From: Hypoxylon rubiginosum
Lineage: Eukaryota; Ascomycota; Sordariomycetes; Xylariales; Hypoxylaceae
Direction of reading: 5' to 3'
Length of the DNA: 64,000 bases
Assembly: GCA_902806565.1 (NCBI GenBank)
Contig: CADCXA010000027.1
Span: 2,356,001 to 2,420,000, forward strand
The notes beneath the pieces were generated by a model that was given only the letters and a program-made list of their open reading frames with translations, made no database searches and had not been told where the DNA came from. The position numbers and the translations under genes are program-made. Position 1 is the first letter of the stretch. The number at the start of each line of letters is the position of its first letter. This document shows positions 1 through 10,991 of the stretch, one piece after another.

Positions 1-393
1 AGCTATGTATTTCATCTGCCTCGTTGTCGATCACGATGCAATTGCAGGCTCTTCGTGTGCTCATCGAGTTGCCTATATCATTTCGAATGTAGTCGGTTCG
101 ATGTTGCAGGAAAACCCCCGTTCGTGTACTAACGAGAATACCTAGATGAAGGGCAAGTCAGCGAAAGCTTTTAGGAGGAATGCAAATATTTAAAGCTGAG
201 TTGGTAAATATCAGATAGCGGTTGGACATAAATGATTCCACATAAAATTCAGAACAGGTCTGTGAATTATGCTCTTTCATCACATAAGAAGGGTAAAGAG
301 AAAAAAGGAACTTGGCAACGTACCATAGATAGATCCTTGATGCGATCCTGAAAGTGACCAAATCGTCTAGCTCGGAAAGTCCGAACTAGTAGA
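1..393. other. left-edge intergenic sequence
   Basis: Nothing coding is supported here. The short reading frames are AT-rich and have no recognisable protein features. Part of it should be the 3' untranslated region of the histidine phosphatase that ends at 394 on the minus strand. Confidence 0.5.
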
Positions 394-1312
394 CTATGTG
401 TTCCTTGCCTCTCCGAGCTTTCGCTTTTTAGAGGCAGGGGTAAAGAACGAGTCCATTGTCCGCTGACGCGAATCAAATTTGGCGCTGCCAATGCCGCCTC
501 GAGTCTTCTTCAGACCTTCGAGGTGCTCGACATTGTTGACTAACTCAACAGTCGAACATAGTGCCTTGTGATGGGGCTTCACACGAGGGCAGGTGTCGTC
601 ACCCGCCACTGGGGAATCTACAAGAGGCTTGATCTTTAATTCCAGTTTGGCCTGCAGCACGCCAGTGTTGCTCCACCCTACATGTTCGGAAAAGCCTTCA
701 CGGTTTCCAACCTGAGATGAAGAGGGAGACGACGGTGGAGGGAATCGCTCGAGCAATGCTGCTAGGAGAATACCGAGAATGATACCATGTGCCACTACCA
801 CTACCGTGACATGATCAGACACATGCTCATCAATAACCGGTACCAGATGATCCAGAAACCGGTTGGCTCTAGTTTTCATAGACCCATTGGTTTCCGAGTC
901 TGACCGAACTGAAGTATCAGAACTGTTTCCAGTCTTCAATCGATATTTCTTGCCCTCAGATGAGCCATAATCCTTCTCTCGCAACTCGGGTAGTCGGACG
1001 ACTTCTAAAGGGGAGGTGTCATGATTCGGAAAGCCTTGGGCTTCGGCAATGGCTTCGGCTGTCTGGTAAGCTCTTTGAAGGTTCGAAGTGAAAATATGCT
1101 TGATTGGTCCGATGGTCTCGCAACGCTTCGCAATATGAGCACCTAATCTCTTCGTTTGGAGGACGCCATGGTTCGTCAAGGGAGAGTCGCGGGAACCAGC
1201 ACTTGGGGGAACAGGTTAGTGACCGACAGACCGCAGACTGGAGACAAGTCGCTCACTAGAGGCCTGCTACATTGTCAACGGATTCACCGTGCCGGATGAG
1301 CAAAATGCGCAT
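394..1312 (-). CDS. histidine phosphatase (phosphoglycerate mutase-like) with C-terminal PIP box
   Basis: Two exons, 1312..1257 and 1201..394, give 287 aa; the 54-nt intron starts GTGAGC and ends CCAAG. The first exon encodes the phosphohistidine motif RHGES (H8) and the joined sequence reads NVAGLYAGSRDSPLTNHG, which fixes both the start and the splice. The second catalytic histidine lies in VVVVAHGIILG and an acidic ELREKDYG motif sits between them, so the histidine phosphatase superfamily fold looks complete and active. The substrate cannot be told. After the domain comes a low-complexity linker (about 180-260). The last 23 residues hold QRTMDSFF (Q265, M268, F271, F272), a match to the PCNA-interacting consensus, followed by basic KKRK, a likely nuclear signal. 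Nuclear action near replication or repair sites is inference from that tail. The splice model is firm; the function is open. Confidence 0.85.
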
Positions 1313-1792
1313 GACTATACATCATTTTATGGTAATTGAAGAGAAGAATTTTGCTCCGAATGGAGAATGAAGAAAGTGTGAAGAAAGAGAAAGAATTTGC
1401 GAGCTCAGAGCTTTTACGTAGAAATTACAGTGGGACAAATGCACGGTGATTTCTTAACCGATAATTCTCCAGGACCGGAAAAGAATCTTAGGTATTAGGT
1501 AATACCTCTATATCCGGTATTGTTGCCATCTACCCCTTTAAGCACATTAACGCTATGACGGGTTCATTGATCTGGTAGTTCTGGAGCCCCTCGACAACGT
1601 TGCAGAGAGTAGAAGAGGCAATAAAGCTAGGAGCTAGAAGGCTACCTTGGAATGCTTATTAAAGGAATGTGATTTATTTAATTCTCGGCTAGAGTAAGTA
1701 TTGTATCAAGGCATATGCCTTCACCAGTACGATTGACCAGAAATGTAGGCATCGACCCTTTCCTGTCACCCATTCAGAAACTGACCTCCTAT

Positions 1793-2879
<1,087 letters not shown>

Positions 2880-2924
2880 TCAAGTGATTTACTTCTGATA
2901 CGTGTTAGTTGCTGCTCAAGGGGG

Positions 2925-3182
2925 TTAAGGGGGAAACATCGAGAGCATGATCCTTTCGCTGGTATTATCCAGATCAAGTTTTCGGCCGTATAATCTCAGA
3001 ACGAGCTCTGCGTTTACCCCCGACCTCCATACATCTCCATACGCGCCACCAAGAAACACGCTTTCTGGGTGAGCAATGGTTGGATGTACTTCAGTGACGG
3101 GACGCGGAGACTCGAACACCGGCTCATGGCTCATCTCAGATTTTTTACCTAATGATGAGGGGTTTTGATCAAGTGCAGTCAT
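2925..3182 (-). other. upstream reading frame overlapping the TPP riboswitch
   Basis: An 85-codon frame opens with ATG at 3182 and stops at 2925, running through the whole aptamer. A second short frame (ATG at 3237, 22 codons) overlaps its beginning. Both lie inside or before the candidate leader intron. If the intron is retained or spliced at another donor when TPP binds, these frames would stand in front of the thi4 start and reduce its translation, as described for TPP-controlled genes of Neurospora. The predicted peptide has no recognisable domain, so its value is probably as a decoy start rather than as a protein. Confidence 0.5.
2945..3061 (-). promoter_or_regulatory. TPP riboswitch in the thi4 5' leader
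   Basis: On the minus strand the core reads CTGAGATTATACGG, followed by ACTTGATCTGGATAATACC and AGCGAAAGGATCATGC. These match the TPP-sensing CUGAGA element and the pyrophosphate-sensing half of the THI element, in the form seen in filamentous fungi. Outer ends GCGTG (3061..3057) and CATGC (2949..2945) can pair as P1, and GTTTC with GAAAAC as P2, leaving an extended P3 arm typical of fungi. It lies 78 nt upstream of the thi4 start. In fungi such aptamers act on alternative splicing of a leader intron. A branch site AACTAAC and acceptor TATCAG end a candidate intron at 2895; a candidate donor GTAAAA is at 3148. The exact donor is not certain. Confidence 0.93.
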
Positions 3183-5298
3183 TTAAACTCCTGCTGGATA
3201 ACCCATCTGGGGTCATGTCCTCCATTGGAGAGGTCATCTTGACGGCGTACCGAGTATCGGTTCTGGTCAGTCCAACAGTTAGTATGAGCACCTCGCTTGA
3301 GGAAAGGAGAATAGGGAAGGACTAGTCTTTCGTACTATGCGTACGGTTACTCGTGCAAGTAAACTCGTTCAGGTTGGCGGGTCAAGTGTGTGTATGTGTT
3401 GGGTGGGAGAGAAGAGGGACCTTCTCTTCCGAGCTCCTCGATTCTATCTCTTTATACTCATCGTGAAGCGGGGTAGCTCTCGGTAGTGTCGTCATACTAA
3501 CCACAAGGGATCGATAATCGGCCTTGGGGGTTAGCAATGGGTCGTAGAGATTAACACTCTTCCCATGCATCTCATCGCCGATTCTCGCCGGCCCACGGTG
3601 CAGAACATATTACATGATTGCTACGATAGTGGGTCCCCGCGAGCTTGTGTCACTTCACGATTGGTACGCGTATTTTAATAGGGCTGATCGGTTATTGAAG
3701 GAGTACTACGTTTCCCTAGTGGTGATGGAAGAGGTGTAGATCCTATCAACGTCGAGACGAAGCCGATTGGGGGTTTCTATTCTGTAGACGAGCTTGCTGT
3801 TACTGGACCCTTCTTATTGGCTAGAGGTTCTATCTATCAAGAAGTAAAAGCTACCATAGCTCTCGGGTTTCCAATCTAGGTAGCTCAAGTTTACAATATG
3901 GTAAGCTTTGCCCATGAAGGAATCGTTCCTATAGGAGGGAGTTAGGTAGGTACGGAGCAGGTTCGGTCGTATACTACCTAGGTATGTACGCAGAAGATGT
4001 ATGGCCCCCTCCTTTTATGTAGCTAGCATTGGGAGTGTGGACCTTTCTCAATTCCGCCGTCCCTCAATTTTTTGCTCTATAAAATTTGCAACCTGTATTC
4101 TCCCTTTCATTAGTAAGAGCCAAGGCACCCCCTCCCCCACCCACGGATGTTGGTAAAAGAAACCACGGACTATCCAGCAATTTTAGAAGGTAATCTATAG
4201 CAACGTACCTAGGTAGGCTCAACTCCCCTTTATCTATACTTCAGATTATCAGCAATACTTTTACCGTATCTCGTCTATGAGATTTTTATTTCATAGTACC
4301 CAGTATAAATGACAGAAGTCGATACGAAAGCAGTCAGGGAAATATATGATAGGGTCTTCGAGAAAACGTACTAGATATGTGAGATGATGTGAAGCATTGA
4401 TCTTTGCCCGCTAATACAGTCTCCATATTCAGCTAATATTAAGACTTGAGCGGCCTTTTAACATGCTTTATGTACCTTGAGAATGCCTGATTTCTCCCTT
4501 GAACCCCCCCCTAGGTACCTAGAGTTTGCGTCACGGGGTAGCTTCATGAGTATACATACCTATCTTCTAATCATCCAATGGTAAATCGGTTAACGCAGAC
4601 TCACATATCAAACTAGATATTTGGTAAAGGAGAAAGAACAATTTCACTCCCTAGCTTCTGCTATCTAAACTAAGTCTTTGATGATATACTTCTAAAGGGA
4701 GGCCAGTGAGAAAAGAGTCATTTTCCTTGAGTCATCTTTCACTTCATCTTTCACTACAAATAACACATTGATGATTGCTTGACCTGTATAAACCCTCCTA
4801 ATGTGAAGCTGTGTGTGGAGGGCTAGGAAGTAGCATACCTAGGTATTCTAAGCCTTGGAGCAGGCAGAGCGGGCGGGTGAATAGGGGCAGAGGGGTAAAG
4901 GGGTACTTCGTAGGGAAGGATGAGCTCATCAGGCGCTCGGACCACCCGTTAGCTCCCTAGCTCCCAGGTTGCTGGGCTGCAGGGATTTAGCGTGAACCAT
5001 TAGCGGCTAGTGCAGTGGGGACCGCGGGGTGGAAGCTACGTCCCTGAGATCGCGACGCCGAAGCTTCCTCATTGCTAAACGTGATTTTTTGGGGGGGCTC
5101 TGGAAATTATTTGTGTTGCGCCGCGACACAAAACACAAATAATAAACACACCGCGAACTAAATCACTTTACAACTCGAACCTGAAATGAAGTGATCCAAC
5201 TTCGATTGTCAAATGCTCTGGTAATTGACGATCCAACACTTCCACCACTTTCGCCGTTACCAAAAGCTTCAAAGCCTCATCTAATCATCTCCATCATC
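3183..5298. other. intergenic region between divergent thi4 and frataxin genes
   Basis: No gene is supported over about 2.1 kb. The right end should hold the frataxin promoter. It contains three copies of the palindrome TACCTAGGTA (3975, 4206, 4836) and short homopolymer runs. The small reading frames look random. Confidence 0.6.
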
Positions 5299-5952
5299 AT
5301 GGCACGCATGAATCTTGTTAACCTGGGCCAACGCGCCCGCGCCCACCTGACGATCAACCATCGTGGACTGGTCACTAACTTCGGTCCCTCTGTTGCGATG
5401 CGCTCCGCTCTCCCGCGCCAGCACAGCTCTACTCGATCCTTCTCTGTGAGCACCCGCGCCGGACTTCCACTGTCGGCGGATGCCCTCAAGGCAGCCAAGG
5501 TTGCATCCATCACGAACGCCGAGTACCATCAGCTGTCCAACAAGTACCTCGACGCTGTCCTTACGAAGTACGAGGAGTTGCAAGACAAGGATGGTGACAT
5601 CGATGTCGAGTTCAGCGTAAGTCTCCATGCGAATCTTCATTTCGGAACGCGTACGGGTGCTGGTGCTGGTACTAACTGGCCACTCTAGTCTGGTGTTATG
5701 ACCATCAAGATACCCGGCAGTGGTACGTACATCGTCAACAAACAGCCTCCCAACAAGCAGATCTGGCTGTCGTCGCCAGTCTCGGGCCCGAAGCGTTACG
5801 ACTGGGTGATCCTTAGCGAGGGTCAAGACCAGAAGCAGGACACGGCCTCGGGAGATTGGGTGTACCTTCGAGACGGTTCTACGCTGAGTGAGCTCTTGCT
5901 CAAGGAGACGGGAGTCGTGATGGATCAGCCCGGGGTTGGATCAGATGAGTGA
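5299..5952 (+). CDS. yfh1: frataxin, mitochondrial iron chaperone
   Basis: Two exons (5299..5616, 5689..5952) give 193 aa; the 72-nt intron has donor GTAAGT, branch ACTAAC and acceptor TCTAG, joining [11 protein letters not shown]. Residues 1-60 are rich in Arg and Ser with few acids, as expected for a mitochondrial presequence. The frataxin fold follows: the first acidic helix ([19 protein letters not shown]), the strand with [10 protein letters not shown], and the family signature [17 protein letters not shown], then KRYDW. Frataxin promotes iron-sulfur cluster assembly on the ISCU scaffold in the matrix. An upstream in-frame ATG at 5191 would add 36 residues of unlikely sequence; the ATG at 5299 in a CATCATCATGGC context was preferred. 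Confidence 0.95.
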
Positions 5953-6559
5953 AAAGTCCCCTTTGTTACTGCATACCAGGAGTTCGAGCGGGCACTGTAC
6001 TATAGGATTTTGCACTGCGAGCATCGGCAGGCTTCAGGGATTGTTTTGCTATGCCACTCAATAATGCTCTAATGAATGAACAGAACTGGCAACTTTGCCA
6101 GTCTCGAGGCGGTCATCGATCTTCCGCTCAAACCTACTCAACTTTTTCTCTTCTGCAAGTTTAATGATATGGAGGATCGTCTTAATAGTGCTATGGAGTA
6201 GGTGAGTCATGCTCAAAGCAGCAAATGGACTCTACCTCCAGCTTATTATCATCCAGGCTGTACTCTCTTGAGTCTTGTGTATGGTGCACGCTAAGTATAA
6301 ACTCCCCACGCGATTCATTTTATAGCCAATGCCCAACGTTGAGAACCTAACGAATGATGCTTCCTATTCTGAAGTAGCTAATGGTGTAGCCCATCTAACC
6401 AAAGGCAAGATTTGCCCATCACTATGTCCCCCCAAAGCATAAACAACCTAACCAAGCATAACAGAGATTCGTATTTGCTGCCGGCACCGTCCTCCTCCTA
6501 CCATCCCTTCAATCCAATGTACTCCCATCCGACCCTAACCTCCAGATAGCCTGGGCTGC
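5953..6559. other. convergent 3' intergenic region
   Basis: This holds the 3' ends of frataxin (+) and the cysteine-rich gene (-). No further gene or structured element is seen. Confidence 0.6.
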
Positions 6560-7192
6560 CTACATGACGGAGCAGTTGGGAGGGCACAGGTTGGTCTTGG
6601 TGCGCTTCTTCTCGATGGAGTCGGCCGAGGCGACGGCGTAGCCCTTGTCCCACTGCTTGCTGAAGATCCAGCCGCTGCGGCCCTCGCCGCCGCAGTTGGC
6701 CCGCAGGCGCTCGTAGAACTCCCACATCTCGTCGGCCGGGCAGCGGTCGATGCAGCAGTACTTGCAGTTGCACACGAAGGCGCCCGCGTCGTCGGCCAGC
6801 TCGTAGTGCATGCTCTTGTACTGGATCCACCCCAGCGGCTTCGCGCTCCAGTCGATCATCGCCTGGATCGCCTTCCGGACCGGCGTGTCCCCCAGGTCCG
6901 TCCACTCCGTGCACGCCCAGTGCGACACCGGTATGATCCAGTCGTCCATCGTGTCCTGCCGCATCGGCCCGGTGTTGGCGTTGTCGAGGTCGAACAGCTC
7001 GACGAACTTGCTCGTCGTGCGGTTGCCGGCGGCGGGCACTTCGAGGGTGGGTGCCATCTTGTTCGGCGATAGGGTGTTGTCCCCGTTCGTGTCGTTTTTC
7101 TCCGCTTCTATCTCGAGGCTGTTCGTTTTCCCGAATACCAGGGTGGCACCGAGAGCTGCGATGATGCGTCGGAAGATAATAGAAATCTTCAT
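6560..7192 (-). CDS. secreted cysteine-rich protein of unknown function
   Basis: A single exon of 210 aa. Residues 1-21 form a signal-peptide-like segment: basic FRRI, then hydrophobic IIAALGATLVFG. The mature part has nine cysteines: C94, a cluster C141, C143, C146, C147, C151, then C167, C203 and C207. It also has sequons NDT (33) and NRT (57). Tryptophans are frequent (for example DWIIPVSHW and WIFSKQWDKGY). I do not recognise a family. Secretion and disulfide bonding are inferred from the sequence; a role in host or microbe interaction is possible but unsupported. The odd cysteine count means that one may be free or that the protein pairs with a partner. The GC content is high compared with its flanks, consistent with a real coding region. 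Confidence 0.75.
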   Translation of the reverse strand: MKISIIFRRIIAALGATLVFGKTNSLEIEAEKNDTNGDNTLSPNKMAPTLEVPAAGNRTTSKFVELFDLDNANTGPMRQDTMDDWIIPVSHWACTEWTDLGDTPVRKAIQAMIDWSAKPLGWIQYKSMHYELADDAGAFVCNCKYCCIDRCPADEMWEFYERLRANCGGEGRSGWIFSKQWDKGYAVASADSIEKKRTKTNLCPPNCSVM

Positions 7193-8610
7193 CGTGGGAA
7201 CTTCGGTATTTGATGTTATTTGAAAAGGGTAGGTGATCCTATGTGAGACGAGATGTGATGTCTTCTATTCAAGGATAGAAATACAGTTCCGATCCTGTAT
7301 ACGTCAAAGCCCTGCCTATTTATAATCGCATGCCCTGGTACAATTTGTCTAGTGAGACTTAGAGGCACTGAAGGTTGGACGGTGGATAGTAGATTCTCTT
7401 GGAACCGTTAGAGAAAGTTACGACGAGGAAAGTAGACTGCGTTTGCGTTCGAGTCTGGGAAAGGCACAGACCTCGAGATGTTCCTTCTCTCACCAGTTTC
7501 CCTCACCTATATAATTTTACTGGAGTTCCAAGGGGCGGATGTGAGTAATGGACGTGATCTCGTAAGTAGTATGTAATATCTACTTCTACTTAACGGTCCA
7601 GTCTGTTCTAATGGGTTGCGTAGAAGGTAGGCATAGTTGATGGTTCTTGTATACCATGCTATCTACGCATAAGAGATACGATGAGCATAAGCTTCCTGTA
7701 TGGAAAAGGAGAGGGGGCATGGTGCTCTCAAATAGCTTTTCAACTCAGACAGTCTGTGCAACATTATCTCAGTTAAGCGTGAGCCTGTCTAACTTGAGTA
7801 CCTAGTCTGGAAGCAAACTATCGAGTCGAACTCAACGATTGAATTGCATCCGTGATTCTTACGCAATGCCACCATCATTGAGCAATATATATGTAGCCCT
7901 CTTCGTTACCATGCTCTCGTATAGTGTACTGGTGCCGACGGATGACTACAAGATGATGACTACGAGGTTGGATGAAGTTCTCGAGGACTAAGGTGTTCTC
8001 GGGGTCTGGTATCGGGGTCGTCAATTGTTCCTACGGCGCTGATTTGACTTTTTTGGTCCATGGTTCAAGCCTTCGAATGAAGAACTGTACTCTGCTTTCT
8101 TATTCCCTTCCCCCCACGATTGAAAATATCTAGATACCTACGGAGGCACTCCGTCAACTCAACCCGACTCGTTTTAACTTGTACTGTGTAAGCCGGCATT
8201 GATATATGATCCGATCCGGCTTACTTAATTGGACCAAACGGTACTCGCGTCGGTCTTCGCGTTGTCGGCATTCGACTAGGCCTACTCACCTATGATTAAA
8301 TTCACAGAAGACGATATTCTCGGATCAAGTCGGCGGGCTAGAAACCGCGAGATGTACTATCTACCCCTATATATAGAGAGAACAAGAGCCTAAGACCTGA
8401 AAGTGCTGCAGGATTCGATTACAGGCTACCTATCGATAAGAGATGACCTTTTGTACCCTCACCTACATGTACCTGTACCTGGCCTGCTAGCGGGGGTTGA
8501 AGTTGAAACTTCACGAAGTCGTTCTGAAGAGATTATTCATCCCTATTCAAGACCAGTGTGGTAGACTTTTCTTAGCTGAGCCTTTGAAACTTACCTCCTA
8601 GACCTTAACT
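7193..8610. other. intergenic region between divergent genes
   Basis: About 1.4 kb serves as the joint upstream region of the cysteine-rich gene (-) and the aldo-keto reductase (+). A TATA-like 'ctatatatagagag' lies at about 8370. No gene is supported. Confidence 0.5.
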
Positions 8611-9676
8611 ATGTCGCAAAAGCATCCAATCATCTTCTTTGGGACGTCCACGTTCGGATCTTCCCACGTGCCGGCGCTGCAAGACGAGACAATCGTCTCT
8701 CAATTTCTCGACGTCCTGCACGACGGCGGCATAACCCAAATCGACACGGCGGCCAGATACCCACCAGATAACCATGGCGCCTCGGAGCGAATGCTCGGTC
8801 GCGTGAAAGCGCACGCGAGGGGCTTCACTATCAACACCAAGGTGCTATTCGCCGGGAATAATAGCGCCGGCACCCTCAGCAGGGAGGCGGTCCGCAAGAG
8901 CGCTGCGAATAGTCTGGAAACCCTTGGTGCTGACAAGCTTGGAATCCTCTACGCACATACTTCAGACAATGCTACACCTCTTGAGGAGCAGGCCGAGGCG
9001 CTCAACGAGCAGTATCAGAAGGGGCTCTGCGAAAAGGTTAGTGGCACACTGATCCAGGCGGTTAATTCGAATTTCTAGTTCGCTAACGATGATCCCTCCT
9101 TAGATTGGCATCTCCAACTTCCCCCTCGACATGCTCAAGTCGTTCATCGACATCTGCGAGGAGAAGGGCTACGTCAAACCCACGGTGTACCAGGGGCAGT
9201 ACAACCTCGTGTGCCGGGGCCCCGAGAAGGAGCTGCTGCCGTTCCTGCGCGCGCACGGCATGGCGTTCAACGCGTACTCGCCGCTGGGCGGCGGCTTCCT
9301 GACGGGCAACCTGACCAAGGGCACGGCTGAGGGCACGCGGCTGACGAGCGCGTACGGCGCGCACTTCGCGCGCTGGTACGACCGCCCCGAGTTCCACGAC
9401 GCCGTGCGCGCGCTGCTCCGCGCCATCGAGCCCCTCGGCATCCGGCCCTCCGAGGCGGCGCTGCGGTGGGTCGCGTACCACTCCGCCCTCGGGGAGGCCG
9501 ACGGGGTCATCCTGGGGGCTACTAAGGCTGAGCACCTAAGGCAGAACCTGGCGGACATCGAGAAGGGCCCGCTGCCGCGAGAAGTCGTCGACGTCGTGGC
9601 GGATATCGGCAGGACTATCGATGCCCTGGGCGGTGGCAACTTCGAGGTCGTTCCTGCGAACCTGCCGCCGAGGTGA
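8611..9676 (+). CDS. aldo-keto reductase, AKR7 (aflatoxin aldehyde reductase-like) type
   Basis: Two exons (8611..9036, 9104..9676) give 332 aa. The intron (GTTAGT donor, CGCTAACG branch, CTTAG acceptor) joins CEK to IGISNFPLDML. The TIM-barrel reductase tetrad is present: Asp and Tyr in QIDTAARYP, Lys in NTKVLF and His in YAHTSD. The family block SNFPLDML...VYQGQYNLVCR and the cofactor-binding AYSPLGGGFLTGNL are also intact, as is the C-terminal GVILGATKAEHLRQNL, which binds the NADPH phosphate. It should reduce aldehydes or ketones with NADPH in the cytosol; the natural substrate is not evident. The second exon is far richer in GC than the first and supports a long antisense open frame, which is a shadow. 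Confidence 0.93.
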
Positions 9677-10731
9677 ACTTACCTGGATGGAGTTGGACTG
9701 CTGTATGTTACGAAACGTCTGATGAATATAGCATACCTGGATCTTTTTCTCAAGGACTTACTCGTAAGCGTTGTGATAGGTAAACAGGCAATTGGGTTTG
9801 AAAGTACTGTGCCGTGTGGGCTTTACATCTTTCTAGTCAAATTCATGCTCGAGACGGCCAGGCTCTTCGTCCTGTTGGCCGCGGACATCTGCCAAGGTGA
9901 GCCGCATACTTGCACTCTGCGGTCTTACAAGGTGTGCATTAAAAGTGCAACTCTGATCTACAGCGCCCACCCTACAGCCGGCGGTATCTCGGGTTGGGTC
10001 AGAGATTAGGGTGAGCCAGGAGGTATGTATGTGCATAGGTGCTGACGCTCCTCAGCCCGGCCTCAATGGTGTGGCTTCTTGGCGTGGTCATTTCTACGGA
10101 CCTTTTAGGTGTCGGAGTTAGGTCGCTAAGTCGCTTGACGCTGTGCTCTGATCCGACCGCATCGACGATCTACCGGCACGACACCCTGCAGCATGCAACG
10201 AAAATTGCAGGACCCACCGTTGCATGTCGTCCTGTCTCTTTGGACGCCTATCCACTGGTAGGGTGGTGCCTGGGAAAGGCTTAGAAAAGCTTGGCTTGAG
10301 TATGTTGGTCCCCCCCCAGTTGACTGAGGCCTTTAGATTGTGGTCTAAGAGATCGATTGGCTCTGCGGACACATAGGTAGACACATGGCGTCGATACCCA
10401 CATTCATCCGCTGCTGCATTAGCTTGGTAGATCTAAAGCTTTAGACTCCATCCAATCGTTCACTACCTGACCTGTTAGAGAGATATTTGATCCGAGATAT
10501 AGTGCAATCCGGCGGTGAGGATGCACATACGATGTCGATCTTGGTCGCGGCCACGAAGTACAGTCAGCCCCTCAACGGGAAATGTCAAACAGACTGACAG
10601 ATAAATTCCTAACTCATTCGGTATTCGGCATTTTGAGTAATACACTATCGTACAATACCTCCCTCACGCTAGTGGCTGCGTTATCCTACCTACCTAGGTA
10701 GCTTAGGAGGTACCTAAGGTAGGCCAGCCAT
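9677..10731. other. intergenic region
   Basis: No gene is supported. One palindrome copy TACCTAGGTA lies at 10691 in a run of related half-sites (ACCTACCTAGGTAG and GGTACCTAAGGTAGG). Confidence 0.5.
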
Positions 10732-10991
10732 TCAATGCCTCGAAGCATACTTGTACCGGGCTTCCCAATCGTCCAAGTCTCGTTTCGTCGATCTCTCCGA
10801 CCTGCCGCTTGACTCTCCCGTAACAAAAAATCTCTCCAGCGGATCGATGTCCTTAACGTAACGATCAATCTTTTCTTTCCTGTCCGAGCTCTTGTGAGAT
10901 GACGAATGGGAGGAGCTTTGTAGGTTAGCTAATGAAGCTGCGTCGGTAGCGGGCGAATAAATCACCTTGATTTCTTGTGGGAGTCAGGCAT
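10732..10991 (-). CDS. small Ser/His/Lys-rich protein, unknown
   Basis: Two exons, 10991..10966 and 10915..10732, give 69 aa. The 50-nt intron starts GTGATT and has a GCTAACC branch and an ACAAAG acceptor. The start is MPDSHKKS, followed by SSSSHSSSHKSSDRKEK and a more structured acidic/basic part with IDRYVKDIDPLERFF and DLDDWEARY. The C-terminal half looks like a real conserved segment, but I cannot name a family. The frame stays open upstream of the ATG for 16 codons back to an AG, so this may be the last part of a longer multi-exon gene. Part of it may then be encoded at 11250-11600, where MAVVACEYKTRRHRRLGWDE also reads as coding. The model is plausible rather than proven. Confidence 0.45.

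Noticed and set aside
5191..5298. Earlier in-frame ATG for frataxin
   Set aside because: It would add 36 residues unlike a presequence; the ATG at 5299 gives a normal mitochondrial N-terminus.
9083..9639. Minus-strand frames of 150 and 156 codons
   Set aside because: Opposite the second exon of the aldo-keto reductase; Arg/Ala-rich, no domain, a result of high GC.
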